DNA of 64,000 nt from NBLH01 sp050296515 (GTDB lineage Bacteria > Bacteroidota > Bacteroidia > Bacteroidales > NBLH01): assembly GCA_050296515.1 (NCBI GenBank), contig JBNKRJ010000114.1, positions 1-64,000 of the forward strand. Direction: 5' to 3'. A program made the position numbers and the translations under genes. The notes under the pieces are model-generated. The model ran no database searches, was not told where the DNA came from, and saw nothing but the letters and a program-made list of their open reading frames with translations. Within the stretch, counting starts at the first letter, position 1. Each line of letters opens with the position of its first letter. Below are positions 19,149 through 28,455 of this stretch, piece by piece.

Positions 19149-19790
19149 TTACCAAGCTGAATTTAATTCTTTTTCAATTTTCTTTTTTAAACTTTCATAG
19201 TCATTGTATCCTTTATAAATTTTATTATTCATAATAAAAGCAGGAGTACCGGTAAGTGACAATGCTTTAAAATCTTTATAATTTGAAACAATATAGTTCT
19301 CTGCTATTCCCGATAGCATATATCTTTCAATGTGTTTATCGTGCTCAATAAAATCGTCTGTTAACTGCAAAAATTCATCCGAATAGGCTACTGATGGTTC
19401 ACTTAGCAAAAGTTTATCAATGGGTTCAAAATTGCCACAATCATTTATACTTACCGCAAGTTTTAAGGAATTTATAACGTAGCGGTTATTTGTTATATCT
19501 ACTAATTTGATAACCAGCTTCACTTTATTTGTTTCAATGTATTCTTTTCTTAACAAGGGAAGTGCTTCTGTTAAAAAATTGGTGCAAAATTTACATTCGT
19601 AACTTGAAAACATAAAAACTGTTAGTGCTGCCTTATCTGAACCATATACAATGTCTAAATCTTTTTCTTGTAACGCTATGGAAGCTGAATTTTCAGAAGA
19701 TACTTTTACAAGGTGATAAGCTAAAAGTCCAACAAGAATTACAATAAAGACTAGTACTATTATACTACCTGCTTTTATTCTTCGGTTCAT
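19149..19790 (-). CDS. Membrane-anchored DsbA-like thioredoxin-fold protein
   Basis: A 213-residue protein with one N-terminal membrane segment (IIVLVFIVILVGLLAYHLV) and a periplasmic thioredoxin fold with a helical insertion. The redox motif is CKFC (SSYECKFCTNFL), followed by a later TGTPAFIMNNKIYKG cis-proline loop, as in the DsbA/DsbG-like Thioredoxin_4 group. It starts 3 bases after the stop codon of the large AsmA-type gene, so the two are co-transcribed. Confidence 0.8.
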   Translation of the reverse strand: MNRRIKAGSIIVLVFIVILVGLLAYHLVKVSSENSASIALQEKDLDIVYGSDKAALTVFMFSSYECKFCTNFLTEALPLLRKEYIETNKVKLVIKLVDITNNRYVINSLKLAVSINDCGNFEPIDKLLLSEPSVAYSDEFLQLTDDFIEHDKHIERYMLSGIAENYIVSNYKDFKALSLTGTPAFIMNNKIYKGYNDYESLKKKIEKELNSAW

Positions 19791-19793
19791 TAC

Positions 19794-22700
19794 TTAATCC
19801 TTAAGTCTATGCCTGTCTGTGCTATAGCTTATCAAATTTGGAGAAAATCTAAGATACAAAGCACCTTTCTTTTGATTTAATTGATTTTTAAGTTTCTTTT
19901 TACGCTTGCTGTCACTGCCCTCCAACCCATACTTGGTTTTGCCATCAACATCCATTGCAATCATGTGTAATCCTTTTCTGTCAAGCGTACCTCCTTCTTT
20001 CTTGTTCATTTCTTTTTGTTTTTCTAGGAGTTTTTTAGACTTCCCCGCCAAAATATCACCTAAGTGCAGTTCTAAATGTGCCTGGTAATCTTCATTTGCC
20101 ATATTATACATCGCAAAAAATGACATATCAAGCGCAGAACTTTCAACATCTGTTTGAGGAATGTAAACTTTGTCTTCATGCACAAATAAATCTGTCTTTA
20201 AGGTGTTAAAATCCAGTTTATCAAGCTCCTTTAGTCCGCCAATGCCCATTGATACTTCAACAAGGGGTTGGTAGTCGTATATATGCCCCTCTTTAAGTTG
20301 AAAATGACCTTTTACCTTAATGTCTTTAGTTGGAACAGAGTCTCCAATTAAAAACACCCTTGCATAAAGTTCGCCTGAGTATATTCCATTTACTTTTTCA
20401 TAAGTAAGTACAGTGTCTCCAAAGTTATCATTGTTCTTTAAGAATTTTTTAATATTGAAATCATTAGTGAAATTTTTGATATCAACACACGGCTTTTCCC
20501 AATTTCGGGCATCAAATAGCAGTGAGGTATTAAAGTCTCCATCACACATTTTAAACTTTAATTGGTCAATTACATATAAGCTATCAGCAAAACGGAATTT
20601 AGCAGATACATTATCTAAAACATTTTTTTCGTACTCAACTTTTTTAGCAGCAAAAGTACCTCGTATTAAAAATGGCGGAACTCCTAATTCTCTAAAATTT
20701 GGTAAAATTGGTTCTGGTTCTTTCTTTTTTATGGTGTCCTGATATTCAATTAAATTGTATGGAATAGGAATTGTCTGTTCAAATGGAGCCGGACCTCTAG
20801 GCGGTATTTGATATGCCCAATACATTTCACTACTTTGAAAAGTTCCACCTTGCAATGTTTTATCAGGTGTGCCTGCCTCTTCTTCTAAATAGGGCGCTAA
20901 AAATTTATTTGTGATTGTTCCCAGCCTAATATCCGAATAAACAATAAGCTGCTTGTCTCTTTTTTCCTTTATTATTGTTTCATAAACGTTTAATATCTGT
21001 GTTGAGTCTACCCAAAACTCAAGCCCTCTGTAATTTCCATAAACATCATCAATATTAATTGTATCACCTCTCATTGAACACGTCATTGAAAAATTTTTAA
21101 TGCTTGTTTCTTCATCAGGCATGTCAACAGTTATATCTTTTGCCTTAAAATAGTATTCACTGTTTTCAAATGCCAATCGCATTGCTTGTTGTTCAATAGA
21201 GTCTAAATTGATTGTTCCTGATTTTTTAATCTCGGCATCCAAAATTCCTGTCATGCTGTTCATCATAGAATCAGGAACAAAAGGCATGAGCTGAGCCAAA
21301 TCAAGGTGTAGGCTTGTATTTATTTTATATTCAGGTTTTTCAAGATTATAAACCGTTGCATTTCCTTTAATAATATTGCTATCATTTTGCAAATGATATG
21401 ATTTAATATCCAGTAGTATTTTTTTCAAATTTGTAGTTTTGCCACTTATAACAACATCCATTGATGTATTTTTCATATTAACACCATAGCTTGGAACTTT
21501 CACTGCCAAATTGTTTATTTTAACTCTTTCAGGTTTAGGAGTGTAGTCAAATTTTGCATAAAAGTCATTTACAATAAGTGTATCATCAACATTAATATCC
21601 AGCTTGTTGAAGTTCATATTTAAGCTGGTACGTTCTAAAACATAGTCGGTAAAATCAGCACCAATTGAATCAGGCAATACTCCATTTGTTGCTAATTTAA
21701 CACCTACATTACCACTCATACTTTTAATGGTTGAATCTGGCAAAAATTTGTTAAACTCACCTAGATTTACACTTAAATTGGCTTTAGCACTATAAACAGG
21801 GCGCTTAATATTTTTAACTGAAAAGGAAAAGTTGAATTTACTTTTATTTGTTTCAAAACGGAAAGCTTTAAAAACCATTTCTGTGCTTTGGTCAGTTTTT
21901 AAATCTCCATTGGTAACTGTTCCGGCAAAGGATATGTTTTTAAGTTCGGGATATTCAGTGGTAACAATATTTCCACCTTTCATATTGATTTTAATATCCA
22001 CTTTTGGCATTACACTATCAGAATACACTCCTTTTACTGCCGTATTCATATTAATAATTCCTTTAACTTTTTTTATGCCATATTCGTCAAGTATTTCTTT
22101 TGGAGCATATTTACTTAGTTCGCCTAAATCAAAAACAGCACTATCAATATTCATATCAGTATAAATCTCATCGCCTACAAAAGCTTTACCTCTAAGATTT
22201 ATATATGCTCCATCGGTATTTATTTTTAAGTTCTTAATTGAGACTGTGTCATGTTTATAACCAAGCTCGAAAGTCAACCTGGTTTTATTCATATTGCTGA
22301 GATTAGTTTCCGGGTAATTCAAATCGCTTAGTTCCACGCTTCCTTTAGCCAAACCTGTTATTTGCTCACCCTTCATCTGACCACTTGTTATAATTTCAGG
22401 TATATAAATAAATGCCTTGGTATCAGTTGAATCATCAGTGTAATGAACATTTACATTTCGCAATTCAAGTTTTTTTAATAAAGCATTTATTGGTTCAGTT
22501 GCAACTGTATCTTCTGCTACTTCCGTTGTGTCTGTTTTAGAAGGTATTAAAAAATCAATATTTGTAGTTCCATCATTATAAATATCGTATTTAATATCAA
22601 CATCCTCTATTTTAACACCAAGCACTTCTATTTTATTATCAAACAATGCTTTTGTCTTAACTTTTAAATAGGTATTTCCCAAATATAATATAGTGTCTGC

Positions 22701-22964
22701 AGGTATTTCGGGATGTAATTTTGCAACTGAATCGTTTGCTCCTAAATAGAGACCTGAAATTTTAATAGAGGCATAAGGAAATTGTCGTAGCAAACTAAAT
22801 GATACTTCGTCTACATTGACAGGGGCTTTAATCTTCTCTTCTATTTTGTCAGTAACCAGATGTGCTATTTTGTTCTCAGCAAGTTTGGCAACTACTATAA
22901 GTAATAGTATTAATACAAAAATTGTAAGAATAAAATAGAGAAATATTTTAAGTGCTTTTTTCAT
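19794..22964 (-). CDS. AsmA-family membrane protein
   Basis: A 1,056-residue protein with one N-terminal membrane helix (KIFLYFILTIFVLILLLIVVAKLAE) followed by the AsmA N-terminal motif, here with KIKAPVNVDEVSFSLLRQFP. The remainder is long, repetitive beta-strand sequence and a C-terminal AsmA-like region. Members are bridge-like proteins thought to carry phospholipids between inner and outer membranes. The basic C-terminal stretch SDSKRKKKLKNQLNQKK is notable. Confidence 0.85.
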   Translation of the reverse strand: MKKALKIFLYFILTIFVLILLLIVVAKLAENKIAHLVTDKIEEKIKAPVNVDEVSFSLLRQFPYASIKISGLYLGANDSVAKLHPEIPADTILYLGNTYLKVKTKALFDNKIEVLGVKIEDVDIKYDIYNDGTTNIDFLIPSKTDTTEVAEDTVATEPINALLKKLELRNVNVHYTDDSTDTKAFIYIPEIITSGQMKGEQITGLAKGSVELSDLNYPETNLSNMNKTRLTFELGYKHDTVSIKNLKINTDGAYINLRGKAFVGDEIYTDMNIDSAVFDLGELSKYAPKEILDEYGIKKVKGIINMNTAVKGVYSDSVMPKVDIKINMKGGNIVTTEYPELKNISFAGTVTNGDLKTDQSTEMVFKAFRFETNKSKFNFSFSVKNIKRPVYSAKANLSVNLGEFNKFLPDSTIKSMSGNVGVKLATNGVLPDSIGADFTDYVLERTSLNMNFNKLDINVDDTLIVNDFYAKFDYTPKPERVKINNLAVKVPSYGVNMKNTSMDVVISGKTTNLKKILLDIKSYHLQNDSNIIKGNATVYNLEKPEYKINTSLHLDLAQLMPFVPDSMMNSMTGILDAEIKKSGTINLDSIEQQAMRLAFENSEYYFKAKDITVDMPDEETSIKNFSMTCSMRGDTINIDDVYGNYRGLEFWVDSTQILNVYETIIKEKRDKQLIVYSDIRLGTITNKFLAPYLEEEAGTPDKTLQGGTFQSSEMYWAYQIPPRGPAPFEQTIPIPYNLIEYQDTIKKKEPEPILPNFRELGVPPFLIRGTFAAKKVEYEKNVLDNVSAKFRFADSLYVIDQLKFKMCDGDFNTSLLFDARNWEKPCVDIKNFTNDFNIKKFLKNNDNFGDTVLTYEKVNGIYSGELYARVFLIGDSVPTKDIKVKGHFQLKEGHIYDYQPLVEVSMGIGGLKELDKLDFNTLKTDLFVHEDKVYIPQTDVESSALDMSFFAMYNMANEDYQAHLELHLGDILAGKSKKLLEKQKEMNKKEGGTLDRKGLHMIAMDVDGKTKYGLEGSDSKRKKKLKNQLNQKKGALYLRFSPNLISYSTDRHRLKD

Positions 22965-23028
22965 TGTTATTTTACTGAAAGATTTGGTGGGATTTAAAAA
23001 CCATTTGAGTTTGTATTTAAACTTACCT

Positions 23029-23550
23029 TCAGAAATTGAACCATGATTTTTTTTCTTGTTTTAGTGCTTTAATTAATGCACTTCCTCGTGGGTTAATAGC
23101 TACAATAATGCCTTCACCATTAATTAAATAACTAGCCGGCACACTTTTAACATTGTACAATACTGCCGCACTATTTTTCCAACCTTTTAAATCACTAACA
23201 TGGTTTGGCCATATCAAGCCATCTTCTTGGACCGCCTTAACCCATTTTTCTTTTTTCTTGTCTAAGGAAACTCCTAATACTGTAAAGCCATCGCCATTTT
23301 TAAACTTTGTGTCCTTGTATTCATTATAAGCTTCAACAACATTGGGGTTTTCTTTTCGGCAAGGCCCACACCAACTTGCCCAAAAATCAATTAGCACCAT
23401 TTTTCCTTTCAAGGATGATAATTTAAATTCTTCATCATTTATTGATGTTTGAATAATTTCAGGAGCTTTGTCACCAACTTTTAAAGTTTGAGCAAACATT
23501 GTGTTTGTTAATAAAACTAGTAGGACAATTGCAAATATTTTATTTTTCAT
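23029..23550 (-). CDS. TlpA-like periplasmic thioredoxin
   Basis: A 173-residue thiol-disulphide oxidoreductase with a signal peptide (KIFAIVLLVLLTNTMFAQ). The AhpC/TSA-type fold shows IDFWASWCGPCRKENPNVVE with the WCGPC site, and the cis-proline SVPASYLINGEGIIVA. It probably reduces periplasmic disulphides. It lies 64 bases before the AsmA gene on the same strand. Confidence 0.88.
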   Translation of the reverse strand: MKNKIFAIVLLVLLTNTMFAQTLKVGDKAPEIIQTSINDEEFKLSSLKGKMVLIDFWASWCGPCRKENPNVVEAYNEYKDTKFKNGDGFTVLGVSLDKKKEKWVKAVQEDGLIWPNHVSDLKGWKNSAAVLYNVKSVPASYLINGEGIIVAINPRGSALIKALKQEKKSWFNF

Positions 23551-23730
23551 AATTATAAATTCTAACTGATTAAGATACTAATTTAGACATATTTGGTGTA
23601 TTTCTATAATGTTTTTGAGGAAAACTGAATTTAAAGAAAATTATTGTTTATCCTGTTTAATTAGCTACGCTGAACACTGAGTGGTTCATAAACTTCAAAT
23701 TTTTCAAAGTCTATGGGCTAAAATAAGAAA

Positions 23731-23752
23731 AACACACCAAAAATGATGTGCT
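23731..23752 (-). terminator. Stem-loop terminator after hutU
   Basis: On the minus strand AGCACATCA pairs with TGGTGTGTT, with G-T pairs, followed by a T-rich run. It lies 35 bases past the hutU stop. Confidence 0.55.
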
Positions 23753-23786
23753 TACTTAACATAGTGATTTATATTACTACGGAAAA

Positions 23787-25796
23787 TTAATAAATGGTAT
23801 TTATTAAATCATCATCAACCTTATTTGGTAAGGTGACTTTTAACATTGGGTTCTCAGCCATGGCACGTTTAATTGCAAAAATTGCCTCATCATTTCTTGC
23901 CCAGCTTCTGCGCGATATCCCGTTGTTTACATCCCAGAAAAGCATTTGTTTTAAACGGCGATCTGCTTCATCAGTTCCATCTAGCAGCATACCAAAGCCT
24001 CCGTTAATTACTTCGCCCCAGCCAACGCCACCACCATTGTGGATTGAAACCCATGTTGCACCTCTGAATGAATCTCCAATAACATTATGGATGGCCATGT
24101 CTGCAGTAAATTGCGAGCCATCGTAAATATTTGAAGTCTCACGATAAGGTGAATCAGTTCCTGAAACATCATGATGATCACGACCTAAAACTACCGGTGC
24201 TGAGATTTCACCTGATTTAATGGCTTTATTAAATGCCTCGGCAATTTTTATACGACCTTCTGCATCGGCATAAAGTATTCTGGCCTGAGAGCCAACTACC
24301 ATTTTGTTTTTTCCTGCCTCATCAATCCAAAGAATATTATCTTTCATCTGCCCGGTAATTTCTTTTGGAGCTGTCTTTGCAATTTCATTTAGAACATGAG
24401 AAGCAATTTTATCTGTTTTTTCCAGATCCTCTTCTTTTCCTGACGTACATACCCAACGGAATGGGCCGAAGCCATAGTCAAAGAATAATGGGCCCATAAT
24501 GTCTTGAATATAAGAAGGATATATAAATTCTCCTTTGTCATTGATTACATCTGCACCTGCACGACTTGCTTCCAGTAAAAAGGCGTTTCCATAATCCCAA
24601 AAATACATTCCGTTACTGGTAAGTTTATTAATCGCAACTACTTGTCGTTTTAATGAATCCTGAACATGCTTTTTGAATTGCTCTGGATTTTCGGCCATCA
24701 TTTTATTGGCTTCTTCAAAGCCTAATCCAACCGGATAATAGCCTCCTGCCCATGGATTGTGAAGAGATGTTTGATCAGAACCTAAATCAACTTTTATGTT
24801 CTTTTCTGCTAGTTTTTCCCAGAGTTCAACAACATTTCCCTGATAGGCTAGCGAAACAGCTTCTTTGTTTTCTTTTGCTTTTTCAACTCGTTCTAATAGT
24901 TTGTCAAGATTTTCGTAAACTTCGTCTACCCATCCTTGAGAATGTCTTACATAAGTTGCTTTTGGGTTTACTTCAGCTACGATACAGATTGCACCAGCTA
25001 TCACAGTCGCTTTTGGTTGAGCACCTGACATTCCACCTAATCCGGATGTGACAAATACTTTGCCTGCAAGTGATTCTTCACCTTCTTTTAATATCTTTCT
25101 TCCTGCATTAAGAACTGTGATTGTTGTTCCGTGTACAATTCCTTGAGGGCCAATGTACATATAGGAACCGGCCGTCATTTGACCGTATTGAGTAACACCT
25201 AAAGCGTTGAATTTTTCCCAGTCATCAGGCTTTGAATAGTTTGGAATCATCATCCCGTTTGTAACTACAACTCTGGGTGCATCTTTGTGCGAAGGGAACA
25301 ACCCCATTGGATGACCTGAATACATGACAAGTGTCTGCTCATCAGTCATTTCAGTCAGATATTTCATGGTTAATAAATACTGTGCCCAGTTTTGGAAGAC
25401 TGCTCCATTTCCACCATAGGTTATTAGTTCTTCAGGATGTTGAGCTACTGCGTAATCCAGGTTGTTCTGAATCATTAGCATAATAGCTGCAGCCTGTTTT
25501 GATTTTGCAGGGTATTCTTCAATTGGTCTGGCATACATTTTATATGCAGGACGAAACCTGTACATGTAAATACGACCATAAGTTCTTAACTCTTCAAGAA
25601 ATTCAGATGCTAAAACCTGATGGTGTTTTTTATTGAAATACCTTAACGCATTTCTTACTGCAAGTTTCTCTTCTTCTGGGGTAAGAATCTTTTTTCGTTT
25701 TGGAGCATGGTTTAATTCTGTATTTAATGGTCTTGCCTCTGGCAAAATATCTGGTATGCCAGCTAAAAGTTGCTGTTGAAAAGTTAAGTTTGACAT
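23787..25796 (-). CDS. hutU: Urocanate hydratase
   Basis: NAD-dependent lyase adding water to urocanate in histidine degradation. The 669-residue product is longer than the roughly 555-residue E. coli type and fits the long Bacteroidota form. Recognisable segments are YSGHPMGLFPSHKDAPRVVVTNGMM, VTSGLGGMSGAQPKA (NAD-binding loop), DYGNAFLLEASRAGAD, and LGRDHHDVSGTDSPYRET. The start is the ATG at 25796 (MSNLTFQQQ), because the longer reading overlaps a palindromic repeat. No other hut gene is adjacent, so the pathway genes are scattered. Confidence 0.94.
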   Translation of the reverse strand: MSNLTFQQQLLAGIPDILPEARPLNTELNHAPKRKKILTPEEEKLAVRNALRYFNKKHHQVLASEFLEELRTYGRIYMYRFRPAYKMYARPIEEYPAKSKQAAAIMLMIQNNLDYAVAQHPEELITYGGNGAVFQNWAQYLLTMKYLTEMTDEQTLVMYSGHPMGLFPSHKDAPRVVVTNGMMIPNYSKPDDWEKFNALGVTQYGQMTAGSYMYIGPQGIVHGTTITVLNAGRKILKEGEESLAGKVFVTSGLGGMSGAQPKATVIAGAICIVAEVNPKATYVRHSQGWVDEVYENLDKLLERVEKAKENKEAVSLAYQGNVVELWEKLAEKNIKVDLGSDQTSLHNPWAGGYYPVGLGFEEANKMMAENPEQFKKHVQDSLKRQVVAINKLTSNGMYFWDYGNAFLLEASRAGADVINDKGEFIYPSYIQDIMGPLFFDYGFGPFRWVCTSGKEEDLEKTDKIASHVLNEIAKTAPKEITGQMKDNILWIDEAGKNKMVVGSQARILYADAEGRIKIAEAFNKAIKSGEISAPVVLGRDHHDVSGTDSPYRETSNIYDGSQFTADMAIHNVIGDSFRGATWVSIHNGGGVGWGEVINGGFGMLLDGTDEADRRLKQMLFWDVNNGISRRSWARNDEAIFAIKRAMAENPMLKVTLPNKVDDDLINTIY

Positions 25797-25839
25797 AACT
25801 ATTTTATTTGATTTATTATTGATTGTACTTTGTTTAGCC

Positions 25840-25923
25840 AAACCTGTCAGGTTTGCTGCTCAAAAAATCTCCAGGTTATAACCAAGGCTTCTTTATTGTC
25901 TCAAATAGAAACCTGACAGGTTT
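25840..25923. repeat. Nested palindromic repeats upstream of hutU
   Basis: AAACCTGTCAGGTTT (25840-25854) and AAACCTGACAGGTTT (25909-25923) are exact reverse complements and each is near-palindromic. Between them lies the perfect palindrome GGTTATAACC (25874-25883). The unit can fold into one long stem-loop or several small ones. Such AACCTG-CAGGTT palindromes recur in Bacteroidota intergenic regions, so it is probably a REP-like element. The rest of 25,797-26,127 holds no gene. Confidence 0.6.
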
Positions 25924-26072
25924 ATATTGTAGCCTGGTGATATTATAAAGTTAAGGCAAAATTAGGAATAAAAGTGGGCGGCTTGTATGAGATTTCTCAT
26001 TTACAATTCATTGAAACTTAAAATGTATAACTTTATAACCTGAAGTTTTTAAAAGGCGTCAACTTATAACCA

Positions 26073-26104
26073 AAAAGGCTATTGATTCATTTCAATAGCC
26101 TTTT
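26073..26104 (-). terminator. Intrinsic terminator after the zinc-ribbon gene
   Basis: A perfect 13-bp stem (AAAAGGCTATTGA with TCAATAGCCTTTT), loop of 6, lies 24 bases past the stop codon of the zinc-ribbon gene. Confidence 0.8.
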
Positions 26105-26127
26105 AATTTATTTTGAATTGATTTTAT

Positions 26128-26886
26128 CTAATCTTCATCATCGCTTCCACCTAGGATATGCTTGTCAACTAAAATACGTCCACAATGTTCGCACACAATA
26201 ATTTTTTTACGTGAAGCAACATCTAATTGTTTTTGAGGCGGGATTTTATTAAAACAACCGCCACAAGCATCTCTTTCAACACTTACCACAGCAAGACCAT
26301 TTCTTGCATTTTCTCTAATTCTTTTGTAGGCTTTAATTAATCTGTCTTCAATAACTGTTTCAAATTCCTGAGACCTTGACAAAAGTTTCTCTTCGTCTTT
26401 TTGAGTTTCAGAAACTATTTCTTCCAATTCGTTATTTTTTAAATCCAAATCACCCTTCTTCTCATCAAGAATTTCCTTTGAATCTTCAATGATTAATTTT
26501 TTATCATTTAGTTGTTCAGTGTATTCTTTTATTCTTTTTTCACTCAACTGAATTTCAAGGTTCTGAAATTCAATTTCTTTTGAAAGAGAGTCAAATTCAC
26601 GGTTATTACGAACCTTCATTTGCTGCTCTTCGTATTTTTTTATTAGGGCTTGAGATTCTTTAATGGCATTTTTCTTTTCAGTAACCATCCCTTGAAGCTT
26701 CTTGGTCTCATCTTCAAAATTCTTAATCCTCGTTTGTAAACCTTCTATTTCGTCTTCTAAATCGCGAACTTCAAGTGGCAATTCACCTCTCAAAATTCTT
26801 ATTTTATCTATCTCTGAATCAACATTTTGAAGTTCAAAAAGTGCTTTTAATTTTGCTTCTACTGGAATTTCTTTTTTATCTGCCAT
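26128..26886 (-). CDS. Coiled-coil zinc-ribbon protein (C4-type)
   Basis: A 252-residue cytosolic protein. Residues from about 20 to 190 form a long coiled coil of two helices. The C terminus carries a C4 zinc ribbon: CGGCFNKIPPQ and CEHCGRILVD. It belongs to the zf-RING_7/CT398-like family, whose members have been linked to nucleic-acid binding and secretion; the role here is not known. The start is the ATG at 26886 (MADKKEIPVE), 24 bases past the Nif3-like stop. Confidence 0.85.
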   Translation of the reverse strand: MADKKEIPVEAKLKALFELQNVDSEIDKIRILRGELPLEVRDLEDEIEGLQTRIKNFEDETKKLQGMVTEKKNAIKESQALIKKYEEQQMKVRNNREFDSLSKEIEFQNLEIQLSEKRIKEYTEQLNDKKLIIEDSKEILDEKKGDLDLKNNELEEIVSETQKDEEKLLSRSQEFETVIEDRLIKAYKRIRENARNGLAVVSVERDACGGCFNKIPPQKQLDVASRKKIIVCEHCGRILVDKHILGGSDDED

Positions 26887-26910
26887 GGTTATTATACTTT
26901 TTGCCAAATT

Positions 26911-28017
26911 CTAAAAATAATTTACCGGATTGGTATTTACCTCCGAAAAATGAAGTGCAAAATTAGGGAATTTTTTTGTAAGTATATCATAAAATAAATC
27001 TTTTGTATATTGCTCACTTTCAAAATGTCCCACATCTGCAATCAATATTTGATTTTCTGCATCAAAAAACTGATGATATTTAAAATCACCACTTATAAAA
27101 ATGTCTGCTTTTTTGTTGATGGCATTTCGCAATAGAAAACTTCCACTACCACCGCATAAAGCTACTTTTTTAATGTTTTTATTTAAAAATGGGGTATGCC
27201 TGATGGTTGAAACCTTAAAGACTTCTTTTAATTTCTTTAAAAAATCTTGTTCAGAAATTTCTTGGTTAAGTTCACCAATCATTCCAGCTCCAACTTGACT
27301 GTGTTCATTATCAAGAGGATAGATGTCATAAGCTGCTTCCTCGTATGGATGTGTTTTTATCAATGCATTTATTATTGAGCTTTGGAGATGCGATGGGAAA
27401 ATTGTTTCGAACCTGGTTTCTTCTTCGTAATGAATCGCTCCTTTTTTTCCTACAAAAGGATTCGCTTTTTCAGATGCCCTGAATGAACCTTTTCCTTGAA
27501 TATTATAACTGCATGAATCATAGTTTCCTATATGACCAGCCCCCACATCAAAGAGCGCTTTACTTACTTTCTCGTAATGTTCAGTTGGAATAAAAGTTAC
27601 AAGTTTTTTTAAGTTGCCTTTTAATGGCAGCAATACGGCTCGCTTTTCAAGTTTTAGTTTATCTGCTATTTTGTTATTTACACCCAGGTTTATATTATCC
27701 ATGTTTGTATGAGCTGCATAGATAGCAATATCATTTTTAATAGCTTTGATAATTGTTCTTTCGATGTAATTTCTGCCAGTAAGTTTTTTTAAACCTGAAA
27801 AGACGATAGGATGATGGCTGATGATAAGATTTACACCTTTTTTTATTGCTTCATCTACAACTTCTTCTGTGGTATCAATTGTTAATAAAACCGATTTGCA
27901 TATTAAATTTTTATCTCCAACAATTAAGCCTGCATTATCGTAATTTTCCTGATATGTCAAAGGTGCAAAACTTTCAAGTTCTGAAATTATCTCTCTGATT
28001 GTAGTTGTTTTATTCAT
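26911..28017 (-). CDS. Nif3-like dinuclear metal centre protein (GTP cyclohydrolase I type 2-like)
   Basis: A 368-residue member of the NIF3/YbgI family. Metal-binding motifs are IISHHPIVFSG and AAHTNMDNINLGVN in the N-terminal half, and ADVGHFESEQ near the C terminus. The middle third is the PII-like insertion found in longer members. The family forms toroidal hexamers with a dimetal site; its reaction is not settled. The start is the ATG at 28017 in place of the TTG two codons earlier. It lies between a MerR-like gene and the zinc-ribbon gene on one strand. Confidence 0.9.
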   Translation of the reverse strand: MNKTTTIREIISELESFAPLTYQENYDNAGLIVGDKNLICKSVLLTIDTTEEVVDEAIKKGVNLIISHHPIVFSGLKKLTGRNYIERTIIKAIKNDIAIYAAHTNMDNINLGVNNKIADKLKLEKRAVLLPLKGNLKKLVTFIPTEHYEKVSKALFDVGAGHIGNYDSCSYNIQGKGSFRASEKANPFVGKKGAIHYEEETRFETIFPSHLQSSIINALIKTHPYEEAAYDIYPLDNEHSQVGAGMIGELNQEISEQDFLKKLKEVFKVSTIRHTPFLNKNIKKVALCGGSGSFLLRNAINKKADIFISGDFKYHQFFDAENQILIADVGHFESEQYTKDLFYDILTKKFPNFALHFSEVNTNPVNYF

Positions 28018-28031
28018 GACCAAAAAAGGTT

Positions 28032-28367
28032 CTAGAGTTCCTCTTTTATTTCTAACAATTTTTGACGGATTTCTTTTAATACTTTAATAACTTCAAAGTT
28101 ATTTACAGTATCGTCTTTATTTTCACGCAGTTTTTGTTTTGCTCCTTTAAGAGTAAGTCCTCTTTCTTTTACAAGATGGTAAATGATATGAAAATTTTCG
28201 ATATCACTTTTTGTAAAAAACCGATTGCCTTTTTTGTTTTTCTTAGGTTTTATAACAGGAAACTCTTTTTCCCAATACCTTATTAAAGAGGCATTTACGT
28301 TAAACATGGCTGCTACTTCGCCAATGGTATAATAAAGTTTATCAGTCTGATTATCAACTGTATCCAT
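28032..28367 (-). CDS. MerR-family transcriptional regulator
   Basis: A 111-residue protein whose N-terminal MerR HTH is clear (YYTIGEVAAMFNVNASLIRYWEKEFPVIKP, then RFFTKSDIENFHIIYHLVKERGLTLKGAKQKL). The C-terminal 30 residues are a short coiled coil. It has no cysteine-based ligand domain. It is the first gene of the nif3/zinc-ribbon group. Confidence 0.85.
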   Translation of the reverse strand: MDTVDNQTDKLYYTIGEVAAMFNVNASLIRYWEKEFPVIKPKKNKKGNRFFTKSDIENFHIIYHLVKERGLTLKGAKQKLRENKDDTVNNFEVIKVLKEIRQKLLEIKEEL

Positions 28368-28455
28368 ATTTGTAAGATTTCAATTTAGGGCAAAAGTTAG
28401 TTATTTTACAACAAATGACAAAAATAATTTACTTTATGAGTAGAGTCAATAATAC

